A stretch of 64,000 bases of DNA, from assembly GCF_018502485.1 (NCBI RefSeq), contig NZ_CP075546.1, one strand, 5' to 3'. The notes below the pieces were generated by a model, which was not told the DNA's origin, searched no databases, and saw only the letters and a list, made by a program, of their open reading frames with translations. The DNA comes from Methanospirillum purgamenti. Lineage in GTDB: Archaea; Halobacteriota; Methanomicrobia; Methanomicrobiales; Methanospirillaceae. The position numbers and the translations under genes are program-made. Below, one piece after another: positions 8,704-17,481 of this stretch (its first letter is position 1; every line of letters begins with the position of its first letter).

Positions 8704-9153
8704 TTAGGGAGCCATATATTCTTGTGGAGTGTCACCAGGCTCAATATCATTATTTTTTATCTTTTGGACCAGTATGTCAAAGTTCTGTATGATATTATCC
8801 TGACCGGTAAGATAGCGATCCCCCATCAGGACAAATGGTACATGAACATGACCAAGAGATTTTTGCAATTGAGCAAATTTTTGTGCACTGGAGTTGTCTG
8901 AACCTATATTATAATAGGCTACAGAGATATCTGATGAATTGGATTCATACTGCTCAATAAATGGATGCACTACATTACATGACCCACAGGATGGATCATA
9001 GTAATATTCTACCTGAATTTTTTTCACATTCTGATCCTGAGTACCTGCATCTATTCCATTGCTGGTCCCCGATAGAACGGTAACAAGCCCTCCAAAAACC
9101 AGTAAAAGTGCTACAATCACCGATATCAGTAAATAATTTCTATTGATACTCAT
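8704..9153 (-). CDS. Membrane-anchored thioredoxin-fold protein
   Basis: A 149-residue protein with an N-terminal signal anchor (about residues 5-28, LLISVIVALLLVFGGLVTVL) and one thioredoxin-like domain. The strand VEYYYDPSCGSCN gives the CxxC active site CGSC, and HVHVPFVLMG supplies the cis-proline loop. The short length suggests a DsbA/DsbE-like or glutaredoxin-like reductase facing the outside. The ATG at 9153 has a GGAGAG ribosome binding site; the frame extends to 9192. Substrate unknown. No partner DsbD/CcdA gene is nearby. Confidence 0.82.
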   Translation of the reverse strand: MSINRNYLLISVIVALLLVFGGLVTVLSGTSNGIDAGTQDQNVKKIQVEYYYDPSCGSCNVVHPFIEQYESNSSDISVAYYNIGSDNSSAQKFAQLQKSLGHVHVPFVLMGDRYLTGQDNIIQNFDILVQKIKNNDIEPGDTPQEYMAP

Positions 9154-9303
9154 ATTCTCTCCATAGGTATAGTACAATCTGGTTATAATCACGAATTTAA
9201 AGGTTCTCTCATCAAAGGAGCTACATGAGTATCATACCCGTATGTTTGAGTATGAGCGAAAACCTCTCAATAATCAGCAAAATTTAAAAATAGAGAAGGG
9301 GTA

Positions 9304-9804
9304 TCAGGCACCAGACCAGGTAAATATTCTCCTGGGGCCTGATTTTTTCGCAAATTTTCTCAATCTTCGGCTTATTTTTTCCGAATTTGGATGTGACAGA
9401 TGCTGATATACAAGGATTCCCCCGATAAGTCCTGCAATGAGGACAAGGGAGGTGGAGATATCCCCATGAGCAATATCTGCAATGTCATACACCAGTATAT
9501 GACGGATTACTTCTGCAATTCCTGCAAGGAATAGTACTTCAACTACGACCTTATGTGTCCTGAAAAAGACCTCAATAGTTTCAAGAAGCGCAATAGCGGT
9601 TGCGGCGTGGAAAAAAGCACTATAAATCTCTGATGAAGAGCTTGAGAGTGTTTCAGTCTGAATAGCATGAATAGTGCTTAATATCCCTTCATAAAGAAGA
9701 AATGAAGCCGTGATTCCCAGAATTCCTGCGCTAACCACGTAGAGAAGTACTGGTATTGATGATATGATGGTGCCGATTTTTTGATGATATACAGTTGTTT
9801 TCAT
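9304..9804 (-). CDS. PsiE-like membrane protein
   Basis: A 166-residue membrane protein with four hydrophobic segments and a basic C-terminal tail. The stretch ALLETIEVFFRTHKVVVEV followed by IAEVIRHILVYDI resembles phosphate-starvation-inducible PsiE proteins, whose function is not defined. A start at 9831 (9 residues longer) is also possible. It is transcribed away from a 500-base gap containing a TGCAC/GTGCA hairpin just upstream (9866-9879). Confidence 0.7.
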   Translation of the reverse strand: MKTTVYHQKIGTIISSIPVLLYVVSAGILGITASFLLYEGILSTIHAIQTETLSSSSSEIYSAFFHAATAIALLETIEVFFRTHKVVVEVLFLAGIAEVIRHILVYDIADIAHGDISTSLVLIAGLIGGILVYQHLSHPNSEKISRRLRKFAKKSGPRRIFTWSGA

Positions 9805-9831
9805 GATTCGTTCCTGTTGTAAGGGATCCAT

Positions 9832-10308
9832 TGACCAGGATCAGGGTAATCAAAAGATGATGCGATGCACCTCTGTGCAAAATTTTCGAGAATTGTGAAT
9901 TTAACAACAGGAACGCATTATACCTAGACGGAATAGTCCTGCCGGTACCTCTGACAGATACGTATTCCGAGAGACCGGTTTATGCCTGATATATGTCATA
10001 TCTTTTCATTCCGAATAGTGTTCACGATAACGTGAACCTTATACCGTTTCGTCACCGAATAAAAATAATCTGATTTTCAGGCAAAAGATGCCAGTAATTA
10101 TGGTACGCCGAAGGAAAAAAAACAGGATTATCAGGTTTTTTCAGCTTTCCCAAAGATGAAACAGATGGGATGCCGTTGTCAGGATACCCTGCATTCCAAA
10201 CAATTATTCCAAACCCCAAGTCACTCTGCACGATAGTTTATCTCTGTGCCGACGTAATAGACAAACAAGAGATAAGAATACGCAAATTGAGGAGCTGAAA
10301 GACCTATC
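9832..10308. promoter_or_regulatory. 477-base intergenic region with dyads
   Basis: No coding frame is convincing here. Visible structure: TGCAC-CTCT-GTGCA at 9866-9879 close to the PsiE-like gene; CGGAATA at 9929-9935 with its complement TATTCCG at 9963-9969; and a perfect 7-base inverted repeat GTTCACG-ATAA-CGTGAAC at 10020-10037. The region carries the divergent promoters of the flanking genes. A GGAG lies about 12 bases before the TRIC-like gene start. Confidence 0.45.
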
Positions 10309-10998
10309 ATGGATCCTGAAATCACCGACATGGTTCTTCTATTTCAGACCGTCATACAATGGATTGCAATAATGCTTTCTGCATCCACTGGTGTGTATGA
10401 TGCACGAAAAAACGGGATGGACTATTTTGGTGCTCTTGTCATAGCAGTGATAGTAGCCGTCGGTGGTGGAACGATCCGGGATCTGTTACTCGACAGATAC
10501 CCTCTCTTCTGGCTGGCTGATCCAATTTATCTTATCAGCATCTTCATCGTGGGGATAATTGGAATTATTCTCATTCCAATATCAAGAACAGATGTCCCTG
10601 GGGATCAGAAACATTCTTCAGGGTTTTTTCAATCGATTGTCAAACTGATCTTTGGAACTTCAGGGACCTTTGCCTTTATTGATTCGTTCGCTCTTGGTAT
10701 GTGGGCATACCTTGGCACCATGTACGCACTTACCAGTGGAATACCCCCTATTATTGCCCCCATCATGGGAGTAATCACCGCTTCTTTCGGAGGGGTCCTC
10801 CGGGATATATTGTTTGCAAAAATTCCTGAACTCTTTAAACCAAGCCAGTTCTATGCCATAGCATCTTTTGCTGGTGCAACAGCATATGTGCTGATGTCCA
10901 TGGCAGGGTTTTCAAGTACTGATGGATTTATCGTATGCATGATCGTCACCGTTTTTGTGCGTATGACATCAATACGGTACAATATTACCAGTTTTTAA
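10309..10998 (+). CDS. TRIC-channel / UPF0126 (YadS) family membrane protein
   Basis: A 229-residue protein with about seven membrane helices in two repeats. Each repeat holds the family motif: AVIVAVGGGTIRDLLL near residue 50 and ITASFGGVLRDIL near residue 160. The GGGTIRD and GGVLRD loops are the hallmark of prokaryotic trimeric intracellular cation (TRIC) channels, which conduct K+. Function is assigned from the fold family. It follows the 477-base gap and ends before a probable terminator hairpin. Confidence 0.88.
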   Translation: MDPEITDMVLLFQTVIQWIAIMLSASTGVYDARKNGMDYFGALVIAVIVAVGGGTIRDLLLDRYPLFWLADPIYLISIFIVGIIGIILIPISRTDVPGDQKHSSGFFQSIVKLIFGTSGTFAFIDSFALGMWAYLGTMYALTSGIPPIIAPIMGVITASFGGVLRDILFAKIPELFKPSQFYAIASFAGATAYVLMSMAGFSSTDGFIVCMIVTVFVRMTSIRYNITSF

Positions 10999-11016
10999 TT
11001 GTCTTGAAAGGCCTAT

Positions 11017-11040
11017 ACACCTGTGAAAAGGAATAGGTGT
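11017..11040 (+). terminator. Hairpin after TRIC-like gene
   Basis: A perfect 6-base inverted repeat ACACCT/AGGTGT with a 12-base loop lies 19 bases after the stop codon, between convergent genes. A T-rich run follows near 11082-11095. Either could end transcription from one side. Confidence 0.4.
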
Positions 11041-11094
11041 GGATGATCACTTTTCATCCAGATTCCCTCGGACCAGATCAAAAATATTTTTTTC

Positions 11095-12567
11095 TCATTC
11101 ACACCTGATAACCAGGCGTGATAAGCGTTCTGCAGTAATTATGCCAACAACCCGGTTATTTTCATCAACCACGGGCAGGGCAGAAATCCGGTTCTTTTGC
11201 ATACGGTTTACTGCTTTACTGATATGTTCTCCTAGTGTGGCAGTAAGGACAGTTCTGGTCATGATATCTTCAAGAGTTTTCACATCCTGCGCCACCGACC
11301 GGGAGATATCCCAGGATGTGACAATACCAACAAGGCTGCCATCTGACAAAACAATCGGAAGGTGATTCACTGCTTCAGCAATCATCAGAGCCGCGGCACC
11401 TTTAATGGTCACAGTCTCACGAACCGTTGGTACACTCCGGATCATCAGATCTGAAACTGTCAGGTGCGAGAGAAAACGCCCTAGAAGGTAGTTCATCTGT
11501 CCTGATTCCAGCAGAAATGCATCATGCCCGTAATTGGATCGAATCTCACAGTATTCAACAGTTTTATCCAGCTGGGCCAGGGCGGATACAATCTCCCGTG
11601 AGAGATATGGCGGATATAACCAGTCTGAACTGACGGCGATCACCATGCATTTTGCTTTCATATCCTTAAACGCATCAATCAGGGAGCCATTCACCGTCAG
11701 ATCAAAGTAATCAACTGCTTTTGTAATGTACAGGTACGAATTTGCATCAAATCGCTCAACAAACCGATCTCCCTGATGATGAAGGTAACTCTCTACCTGG
11801 AAGTCTGTCGTAAAATCATAGCTATAACCAGCTTTTTCCTGTAAATCCCTGCCAAATTTCTGGTGCATCGATTCATCTGACAGGTATGTGATATGACCGA
11901 TCATCCGTGCCAGTGCAAGACCAGAGGCTGGACATTCCTGATCATAATACTGGCCATTATTCCAGGATGGATCTGAACGGATTGCACACCGGCCGACTTC
12001 GTTAAAGGCTATCTGCTGTGGCGTTGAATATGCAGTACTAGCGATTACAACCACCCGGCTCAGCATATCAGGATACGACACGCTCCACTGCAGTGCTTGC
12101 ATTCCGCCCATGGAGCCCCCGGCAACGGCAAAGAGATTCGTGATTCCTAGATTATCTATCAGTCTTTTCTGGACCATCACCATATCAGCAATCGTTATCA
12201 CCGGGAATGATGCCCCGTATACCTTCCCGGTTTCAGGATTGACCGATGAAGGGCCGGTTGTCCCTTTGCATCCACCCAGGACATTTGAACAGATGATAAA
12301 GAACCGATCTGTATCAAAAGCTTTTCCAGGACCAATAACCATCTCCCACCACCCGGGCTTGTCATCTCCTTCATGATACCCGGCAACATGGGCATCACCT
12401 GTCAGAGCATGACAGATGAGAATTGCATTTGAGTGATCCGGGTTGAGCGAACCATATGTTTCATACGCAACCGTAACTGAAGGGAGAACAGCTCCGCTTT
12501 CAAGCGTTAATGGTGAAGAGAATGTGTGAACCTGAGTGTGTACCGTTCCAACTGAACCACGAATCAT
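11095..12567 (-). CDS. metX: Homoserine O-acetyltransferase with C-terminal CBS pair
   Basis: A 490-residue alpha/beta-hydrolase fused to two CBS domains. It would acetylate homoserine for sulfide-dependent homocysteine and methionine synthesis. The nucleophile elbow is AGGSMGGMQALQW (Ser near residue 151), the catalytic Asp lies in VSSDWLYPP, and the His in YGHDAFLLE. Upstream, ALTGDAHVAG and SNVLGGCKGTTGPSS are typical MetX. Residues about 375-490 form the CBS pair (TIKGAAALMIAEAVNHLPIVL and ISALPVVDENNRVVGIIT), which in other proteins bind adenosyl ligands such as SAM, so feedback control is plausible. MetX-CBS fusions are known in methanogens. Confidence 0.94.
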   Translation of the reverse strand: MIRGSVGTVHTQVHTFSSPLTLESGAVLPSVTVAYETYGSLNPDHSNAILICHALTGDAHVAGYHEGDDKPGWWEMVIGPGKAFDTDRFFIICSNVLGGCKGTTGPSSVNPETGKVYGASFPVITIADMVMVQKRLIDNLGITNLFAVAGGSMGGMQALQWSVSYPDMLSRVVVIASTAYSTPQQIAFNEVGRCAIRSDPSWNNGQYYDQECPASGLALARMIGHITYLSDESMHQKFGRDLQEKAGYSYDFTTDFQVESYLHHQGDRFVERFDANSYLYITKAVDYFDLTVNGSLIDAFKDMKAKCMVIAVSSDWLYPPYLSREIVSALAQLDKTVEYCEIRSNYGHDAFLLESGQMNYLLGRFLSHLTVSDLMIRSVPTVRETVTIKGAAALMIAEAVNHLPIVLSDGSLVGIVTSWDISRSVAQDVKTLEDIMTRTVLTATLGEHISKAVNRMQKNRISALPVVDENNRVVGIITAERLSRLVIRCE

Positions 12568-12649
12568 AATGCCATCCTGTCTTCTGAAAAAGTCATCCCC
12601 GTATTAAAAAAACAGGGATGATATCCAGTTATATCGCTCATTTTCCCCC

Positions 12650-13642
12650 TCATTTCCGAATAATTATACCGGGCCCACTCTTCTTCATCTGTCGGCACGG
12701 GATATTTTTCTTTCTTCCTGAAATCTGGAGCATGCGTTCAAGAGGTCCACGTGCCGTATCAATCAGAGATTTTTCCAGAGTGACTTCTCCAGCACCGGAC
12801 AGGAGTGAATCTTTGACAGCATCCAGAGTTGTCAGTTTCATGGGGGTGCATATCCCCCCGACAGCATAAAATCGCTTTTCAGGAATGTCACGTTTTAAAC
12901 GTTCGATCATACCATTTTCAGTCCCGATGATAAAAGCCTCTGCAGGATGATCCTGGCAGTATGCAATCATCCCGCTCGTAGAACAGACTGCATCGGCGAT
13001 ATTAATTACTTCGGGTCTGCATTCCGGATGGGCAATAAATGGGGCTTTCCGATGAAATGCCCGCATATTATCTACCATTATCGGGGTAATCCGATCATGG
13101 ACACAGCAATTTCCTCTTCCGGGAATGATTAATTTATCTGAAAAACGCTGGACGTAGGAGGCCAGATTTTGATCCGGAAGAAATATGACCTGATCAGATG
13201 CACATGAACGGACAATCTCTATGGCATTCGCTGATGTGCAGCAGATATCTGACAGAGCTTTCGTGGATGCGGAGGTGTTGACATAGGACACAACGTCGGC
13301 ATCCGGGTACTGCTCTTTCAAAGAAAATATATCAGATTCAGATACCATACGTGCCATGGGACAATGAGCCTCTTCTGCCGGAAGGTATACGTTGGCATCA
13401 GGAGAGAGAATTTTAGCCGTCTCTGCCATAAAATCAACCCCACAAAAAATGATACATTCGGCCCGGGCATCACAGGCGGCAAGTGATAACTCAAGTGAAT
13501 CTCCGATCCTATCTGCTATATCATATATTTCAGGCCTTTGATAATTGTGGGCCAGAATTATTGCATTATGTTCTGCTTTTAGAGAAACAATCTCCTCTTT
13601 AAGGCATTGAATTTCAGAATCAGAATGTCGGATATATGTCAT
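12650..13642 (-). CDS. nadA: Quinolinate synthase
   Basis: A 330-residue NadA, the [4Fe-4S] enzyme that condenses iminoaspartate with dihydroxyacetone phosphate to quinolinate in NAD synthesis. Family motifs: AIILAHNYQRPEI near residue 30, CGVDFMAETAKIL, HCPMARM, YVNTSASTKA, VIFLPDQNLA, HPECRPEV and the last-Cys region GGICTPMK. The three cluster-ligand Cys positions appear to be present, and a CC pair lies in GRGNCCVHD. nadB and nadC are not adjacent. A perfect palindrome overlaps its probable transcription start (see 13651), suggesting repression by an NAD-related or other regulator. Confidence 0.95.
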   Translation of the reverse strand: MTYIRHSDSEIQCLKEEIVSLKAEHNAIILAHNYQRPEIYDIADRIGDSLELSLAACDARAECIIFCGVDFMAETAKILSPDANVYLPAEEAHCPMARMVSESDIFSLKEQYPDADVVSYVNTSASTKALSDICCTSANAIEIVRSCASDQVIFLPDQNLASYVQRFSDKLIIPGRGNCCVHDRITPIMVDNMRAFHRKAPFIAHPECRPEVINIADAVCSTSGMIAYCQDHPAEAFIIGTENGMIERLKRDIPEKRFYAVGGICTPMKLTTLDAVKDSLLSGAGEVTLEKSLIDTARGPLERMLQISGRKKNIPCRQMKKSGPGIIIRK

Positions 13643-13650
13643 TTTTATTG

Positions 13651-13664
13651 TTCACAATTGTGAA
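13651..13664. promoter_or_regulatory. Perfect 14-base palindrome, candidate nadA operator
   Basis: TTCACAATTGTGAA is a perfect 14-base palindrome ending 9 bases before the nadA start. A TATA-like TATTTATG lies about 25 bases upstream on the minus strand (around 13688-13695), so the palindrome would overlap the transcription start. It also lies in the divergent gap shared with the SufS-like gene. Confidence 0.55.
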
Positions 13665-13762
13665 AAGTATTCGTTGTCATACATCATAAATACTCGTGAT
13701 TAGTATAGCTCCATATAGAAAAATCCTCATAAAAACGAATGGAGCCAAAACTGGAGAAATAT

Positions 13763-14944
13763 ATGAAGATACAAACGATTCGGGATGATGTTCCTCTTGT
13801 CCGGGATCTCATCTATTTTGATAATGCATCCACAAGCCTGATGCCGGTCTCTGTACTACAGGTCATGGATGAATATGAAACGTCATCCAGATCAAATGTC
13901 GGAAGAGGGGTTCATCGTCTCTCCCAGGTAAGTTCGCAACTCTATTGGGATGCTCATGAGAAGGTAAAGGCATTCATTGGTGGAACAGACGGGGTTTGCA
14001 TTTTTGGGAAAAACTGTACCGAAGGCATAAACCAGGTCGCGTATGGTCTTCGGCTAAGACCGGGAGATCATGTCATTACTACCGTCCTTGAACATCATTC
14101 CAATATTCTCCCATGGATGCATCTTCGAAAGCAGGGCATTACAGTTGACTTTGTTATGCCTGATGCAGAAGGATATCTGCACCCCGAGTCCTTTTCAGAA
14201 CTCATTCAAAAGGAGACCAGACTTATTACCTTCACCCATGTATCAAATACCCTGGGAACTATCCAGCCGGCACAAGAGATCTGTTCTCTGGCTCATGACC
14301 ATACGATCAAAACCCTGCTTGACGGGGCACAATCCATCCCTCACCTCCCCATAGATGTCTCGGAGATCGGATGTGATTATCTCGCATTCTCCGGCCATAA
14401 ACTGCTGGGGCCAACCGGAACCGGTGTCCTCTGGATGAAAGAACCGGACCTGGACCCATTTATTCTGGGTGGTGGGAGCATAAAATCGGTAACAACGAGC
14501 GAATACACGTTGGAAGACGGATATATGAAATATGAAGCAGGTACCCCTCACATAACCGGGGCAGTCGGTCTTCGTGAAGCAATAAGAATTTTGACACAGG
14601 TTGGAATGAGATCAATCCATGAACATGAATTATCCCTGACCCGTGATATGATATGCGGGCTCTTACAGATACCCGGAGTTACATTGTACGGACCAAAAGG
14701 GACTGACTCACGTCTTGGTGTTGTCTCTTTTACTATCGAGGGTCAGCATCCGCATGAATCAGCCCATCTGCTGGATGATCACTATGACATCATGGTTCGG
14801 TCAGGACATCACTGCTGTATGCCATTGATGGAACATTATGAGATCCCGGAAGGAACGGTCAGGGCAAGCCTGTATCTCTATAATACAAGAGAAGAGGTTA
14901 GAAAATTTCTAGAAGCGGTGACAGAAATCTCGGAGGGTATCTGA
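13763..14944 (+). CDS. SufS-type cysteine desulfurase
   Basis: A 393-residue class-V PLP enzyme that mobilises cysteine sulfur as a persulfide. The PLP lysine lies in AFSGHKLLGPTGTGVLW and the persulfide Cys in RSGHHCCMPLM, the SufS-type signature. IYFDNASTSLMP opens the fold and ITTVLEHHSNILPW is the cofactor-ring His region. I chose the ATG at 13763, which has TGGAG at good spacing, over 13739. The gene ends 2 bases before fdhD, so the two are almost certainly one operon, and the desulfurase may load sulfur onto FdhD as IscS does in E. coli. It is close in sequence to the C-terminal half of the fused protein at 25948. Confidence 0.92.
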   Translation: MKIQTIRDDVPLVRDLIYFDNASTSLMPVSVLQVMDEYETSSRSNVGRGVHRLSQVSSQLYWDAHEKVKAFIGGTDGVCIFGKNCTEGINQVAYGLRLRPGDHVITTVLEHHSNILPWMHLRKQGITVDFVMPDAEGYLHPESFSELIQKETRLITFTHVSNTLGTIQPAQEICSLAHDHTIKTLLDGAQSIPHLPIDVSEIGCDYLAFSGHKLLGPTGTGVLWMKEPDLDPFILGGGSIKSVTTSEYTLEDGYMKYEAGTPHITGAVGLREAIRILTQVGMRSIHEHELSLTRDMICGLLQIPGVTLYGPKGTDSRLGVVSFTIEGQHPHESAHLLDDHYDIMVRSGHHCCMPLMEHYEIPEGTVRASLYLYNTREEVRKFLEAVTEISEGI

Positions 14945-14946
14945 AT

Positions 14947-15711
14947 ATGTATGAAATACTTCCCTGTTATGGAGAAGAGGATGGCGTTTACACAGCACGG
15001 ACTCATGAAGTGATTATTGAAGAACAATATACCGTCTGGGTGAATGGCAGGAAGATCCTGAACGCCATGACCAGTCCGACCAGACTAGAAGAATTTGTCA
15101 TCGGGTATCTGGTGACGGAAGGAATCATTTCACAGTGGCGGGAGATTGACTCGCTGCAGATAGAAGGAAACCAGATCAGAGTACTCACCATTCACCGGGC
15201 ACATATCCGCAGTGGAACAAAGACGGTCCTCTCAGGATGCGGGGGAGACAGTTCATACCTTGATCCGGCCAGGCTCCCGGATATCACTTCAGATTTTCAG
15301 ATATCCGGAGAGAGAATTCATGAGACAATAAAAGGAATTCTGGATTCAGACCTTCACCGGTTGACAGGGGGTATCCATGTAGTCGGACTTGCCGGTATTG
15401 AGGGAGTCCATACCGTTGCAGAAGATATTGGAAGACATAATGCCCTTGACCGGGTGATAGGCTATGCCCTGCAGCATGATATTGACTTATCTCACTGTTA
15501 TGCAGTAATATCCGGCCGGATATCTTCAGAGATGGCACGAAAATGTCTGGTCGCGAACATCCCGCTTATCGTATCCAGGGGAGCGACGACAACCCTCGCT
15601 ATCCATCTTGCACAGGGCAAGGGACTTTGCATCATTGGATTTGTCCGGGGAAGAAAAATGAACATATATACACATCCGGAACGGGTTGCAGGAATCGAAA
15701 TCGGTCAATAA
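14947..15711 (+). CDS. fdhD: FdhD-type formate dehydrogenase sulfurtransferase
   Basis: A 254-residue FdhD family protein; in E. coli FdhD passes sulfur to the molybdopterin of formate dehydrogenase. Family landmarks are present: LEEFVIGYLVTEGII, TVLSGCGGDSS (the Cys loop), TGGIHVVGLA, AEDIGRHNALDRVIGYAL, SGRISSEMARKCL, IPLIVSRGATT and CIIGFVRGRKMNIYT. The usual CxxC loop is reduced to a single Cys (CGGD). It sits directly behind the SufS-like gene. Confidence 0.92.
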   Translation: MYEILPCYGEEDGVYTARTHEVIIEEQYTVWVNGRKILNAMTSPTRLEEFVIGYLVTEGIISQWREIDSLQIEGNQIRVLTIHRAHIRSGTKTVLSGCGGDSSYLDPARLPDITSDFQISGERIHETIKGILDSDLHRLTGGIHVVGLAGIEGVHTVAEDIGRHNALDRVIGYALQHDIDLSHCYAVISGRISSEMARKCLVANIPLIVSRGATTTLAIHLAQGKGLCIIGFVRGRKMNIYTHPERVAGIEIGQ

Positions 15712-15719
15712 AAAAGAGT

Positions 15720-16718
15720 TTAGGAATCGAGTGCATTCCAGAAGGTCAGATCAAAGAGGTCTGCCTCACTGACTTCACTCTTCAGGTAACCAAGTTCGCT
15801 CTGTTGTTTTGCAAATGTATCGACGGATTGGGTAATCTTTGTCGGATCAATCTCAAAGGAACCATCCCACTCATCAAGGGACTGGATCACTGTTTTTGGA
15901 TCGATACTGGTCAGTGCCTGCATATGTTCAGCAGCCTCATCCGGATGCTCATTATTATACTCAGTTGCCTTCAGATGCAGACGAAGAACTTCCTGAACAA
16001 TATCCGGATGATTCCGTATCATATCACCACTTGCTACCAGCACACAACAGGAATGCCCCTTCTCCATTTCACCAGAATGGACAATTATCCTGCCTGCATT
16101 CTCTTTTTCAACGGTCACTGGTGCCGGATGGGGAAGAAATACCGCGTCAACCTGTCCGGCAAGAATTGCAGTCGTCGCATCCCCTGGTCCCATTGCTTTT
16201 ATGTCAACATCATTGACAGGATCAATATTGTTGGCCTGCAGCCATTCCCGAAGAATCGTATCCTGGATAGTACCTGCAGGGAATGTCGCTATCTTTTTGC
16301 CTTTCAGATCCTCCGGCTTTTCATAGGATAAATCCTTTTTCATAACCAAATCTGAGCCCTGGGTATTTGCAGATGCGATGATCTTCGCATCAAGTCCATT
16401 CGATACTGCGGTCACAAAGGGAGCAGAACCAACATATGCAAAGTCAAGATCTCCGGCAAGCATTGCCTGCATTTCAGGTGCACCAGTCGGGAAATTAAAA
16501 ACTTTAATCTCTGAAACCCCGATTGGAGAGAGAGTTTCATTGTACCAGCCTTTCTGGTACGCAGTCATGAAAGCCAGCTGATGAGTGCTCGGCTGGTATC
16601 CGATAGAGACCGTACTTTTTTCTGGTGATTCAGCAAACACCGGAACAGTCAGAGAAGTCAGAAAAAGACCAACAACTGACAGAATAAAACACATTTTCAT
16701 GAACAAAGTATGTGTCAT
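15720..16718 (-). CDS. ABC transporter substrate-binding protein, NMT1/SsuA/TauA type
   Basis: A 332-residue secreted binding protein. The signal peptide ends near VPVFA; the mature domain begins VSIGYQPSTHQLAFM and contains GDLDFAYVGSAPFVTA and KGKKIATFPAGTIQD, typical of binding proteins for sulfonates, nitrate or pyrimidine precursors. GGAGTG lies 7 bases before the ATG. No permease or ATPase is adjacent, so it is an orphan here. Its place inside a sulfur-trafficking block suggests a sulfonate or related organosulfur ligand, but the ligand cannot be read from sequence. Confidence 0.88.
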   Translation of the reverse strand: MTHTLFMKMCFILSVVGLFLTSLTVPVFAESPEKSTVSIGYQPSTHQLAFMTAYQKGWYNETLSPIGVSEIKVFNFPTGAPEMQAMLAGDLDFAYVGSAPFVTAVSNGLDAKIIASANTQGSDLVMKKDLSYEKPEDLKGKKIATFPAGTIQDTILREWLQANNIDPVNDVDIKAMGPGDATTAILAGQVDAVFLPHPAPVTVEKENAGRIIVHSGEMEKGHSCCVLVASGDMIRNHPDIVQEVLRLHLKATEYNNEHPDEAAEHMQALTSIDPKTVIQSLDEWDGSFEIDPTKITQSVDTFAKQQSELGYLKSEVSEADLFDLTFWNALDS

Positions 16719-17202
16719 CAGAACACTCCTATAGTCCCATATTCGCAGAACGATTATTTAAAAAGTCATCAATAGGCAAACTGCATTATCCTAATTGTAT
16801 CAAAAGTATTTGCAGTAAATGACTCAATGTATTTTTATTGATGAATTTTGTACACAAAATAGGCAATACCTGCCTGAATCAAAGAATATTCGAGCATCAT
16901 ACCACCTACCTATTGCATACCACGGAGGGTCAGTGAAAGAAATTTCACTCAATGGACATCCTGATGAGAAATGTTATGCCATTCATGAACGAACTCTCCT
17001 GTAATCGTTACATAGTCCCATATGTACTAAGGCATTATCGGTATCATGAAAAATTAAGGAGAATTTCTAATCCCTTTCCATAAAAACCCCAAAATCTGAA
17101 GGAATCCTATAAAGGGAACTTTTTCAGTACATCTACCTCGATCAGGGCATGAGAGAGACATGTCCGGTAATACGCTGACAGGATTTACTTAAAGGAGAAG
17201 AT
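16719..17202. promoter_or_regulatory. 484-base intergenic region
   Basis: The gap contains the promoter of the binding protein (minus strand) and of the moaD operon (plus strand). A near-palindrome TTTTGT-AC-ACAAAA lies at 16846-16859. A 61-codon open frame at 16819-17004 (plus) has no ribosome binding site or recognisable product and could be a gene remnant. A CCTATAAAGG box near 17106-17115 is a possible TATA element for moaD. Confidence 0.35.
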
Positions 17203-17481
17203 ATGAAAATTCATTATCAGACATATGCACGATTTGTTGAATTCTTTGGAAAAGAAGGCGACATTGAAGTTACACCAGGAACAACAGTCCAGGGATTTCT
17301 CGAGCTCCTTACCGGGGAGGATGAAAAGAAACAATCCCTGCTCTTTGATGAAAACGGAACTGTAAGAAGGTATGTAATTATACTCAAAAACAAAGACCGA
17401 ATCCTGAACGAAGAGACTGATTCCACAGACCTTCAGGATGGGGATGAACTCATAATCTACCCGCCTGTTTCCGGAGGCTAA
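17203..17481 (+). CDS. moaD: MoaD/ThiS-family sulfur carrier
   Basis: A 92-residue beta-grasp protein ending in the essential Gly-Gly (YPPVSGG). The ARFVEFFGKEGDIEV start and the LQDGDELIIYPPVSGG end match the small subunit of molybdopterin synthase, whose C-terminal thiocarboxylate gives sulfur to precursor Z. An AAAGGAGAAG ribosome binding site precedes the ATG. Its stop abuts moaE at 17482. The same carrier could also serve tRNA or cysteine sulfur routes in archaea. Confidence 0.9.
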   Translation: MKIHYQTYARFVEFFGKEGDIEVTPGTTVQGFLELLTGEDEKKQSLLFDENGTVRRYVIILKNKDRILNEETDSTDLQDGDELIIYPPVSGG

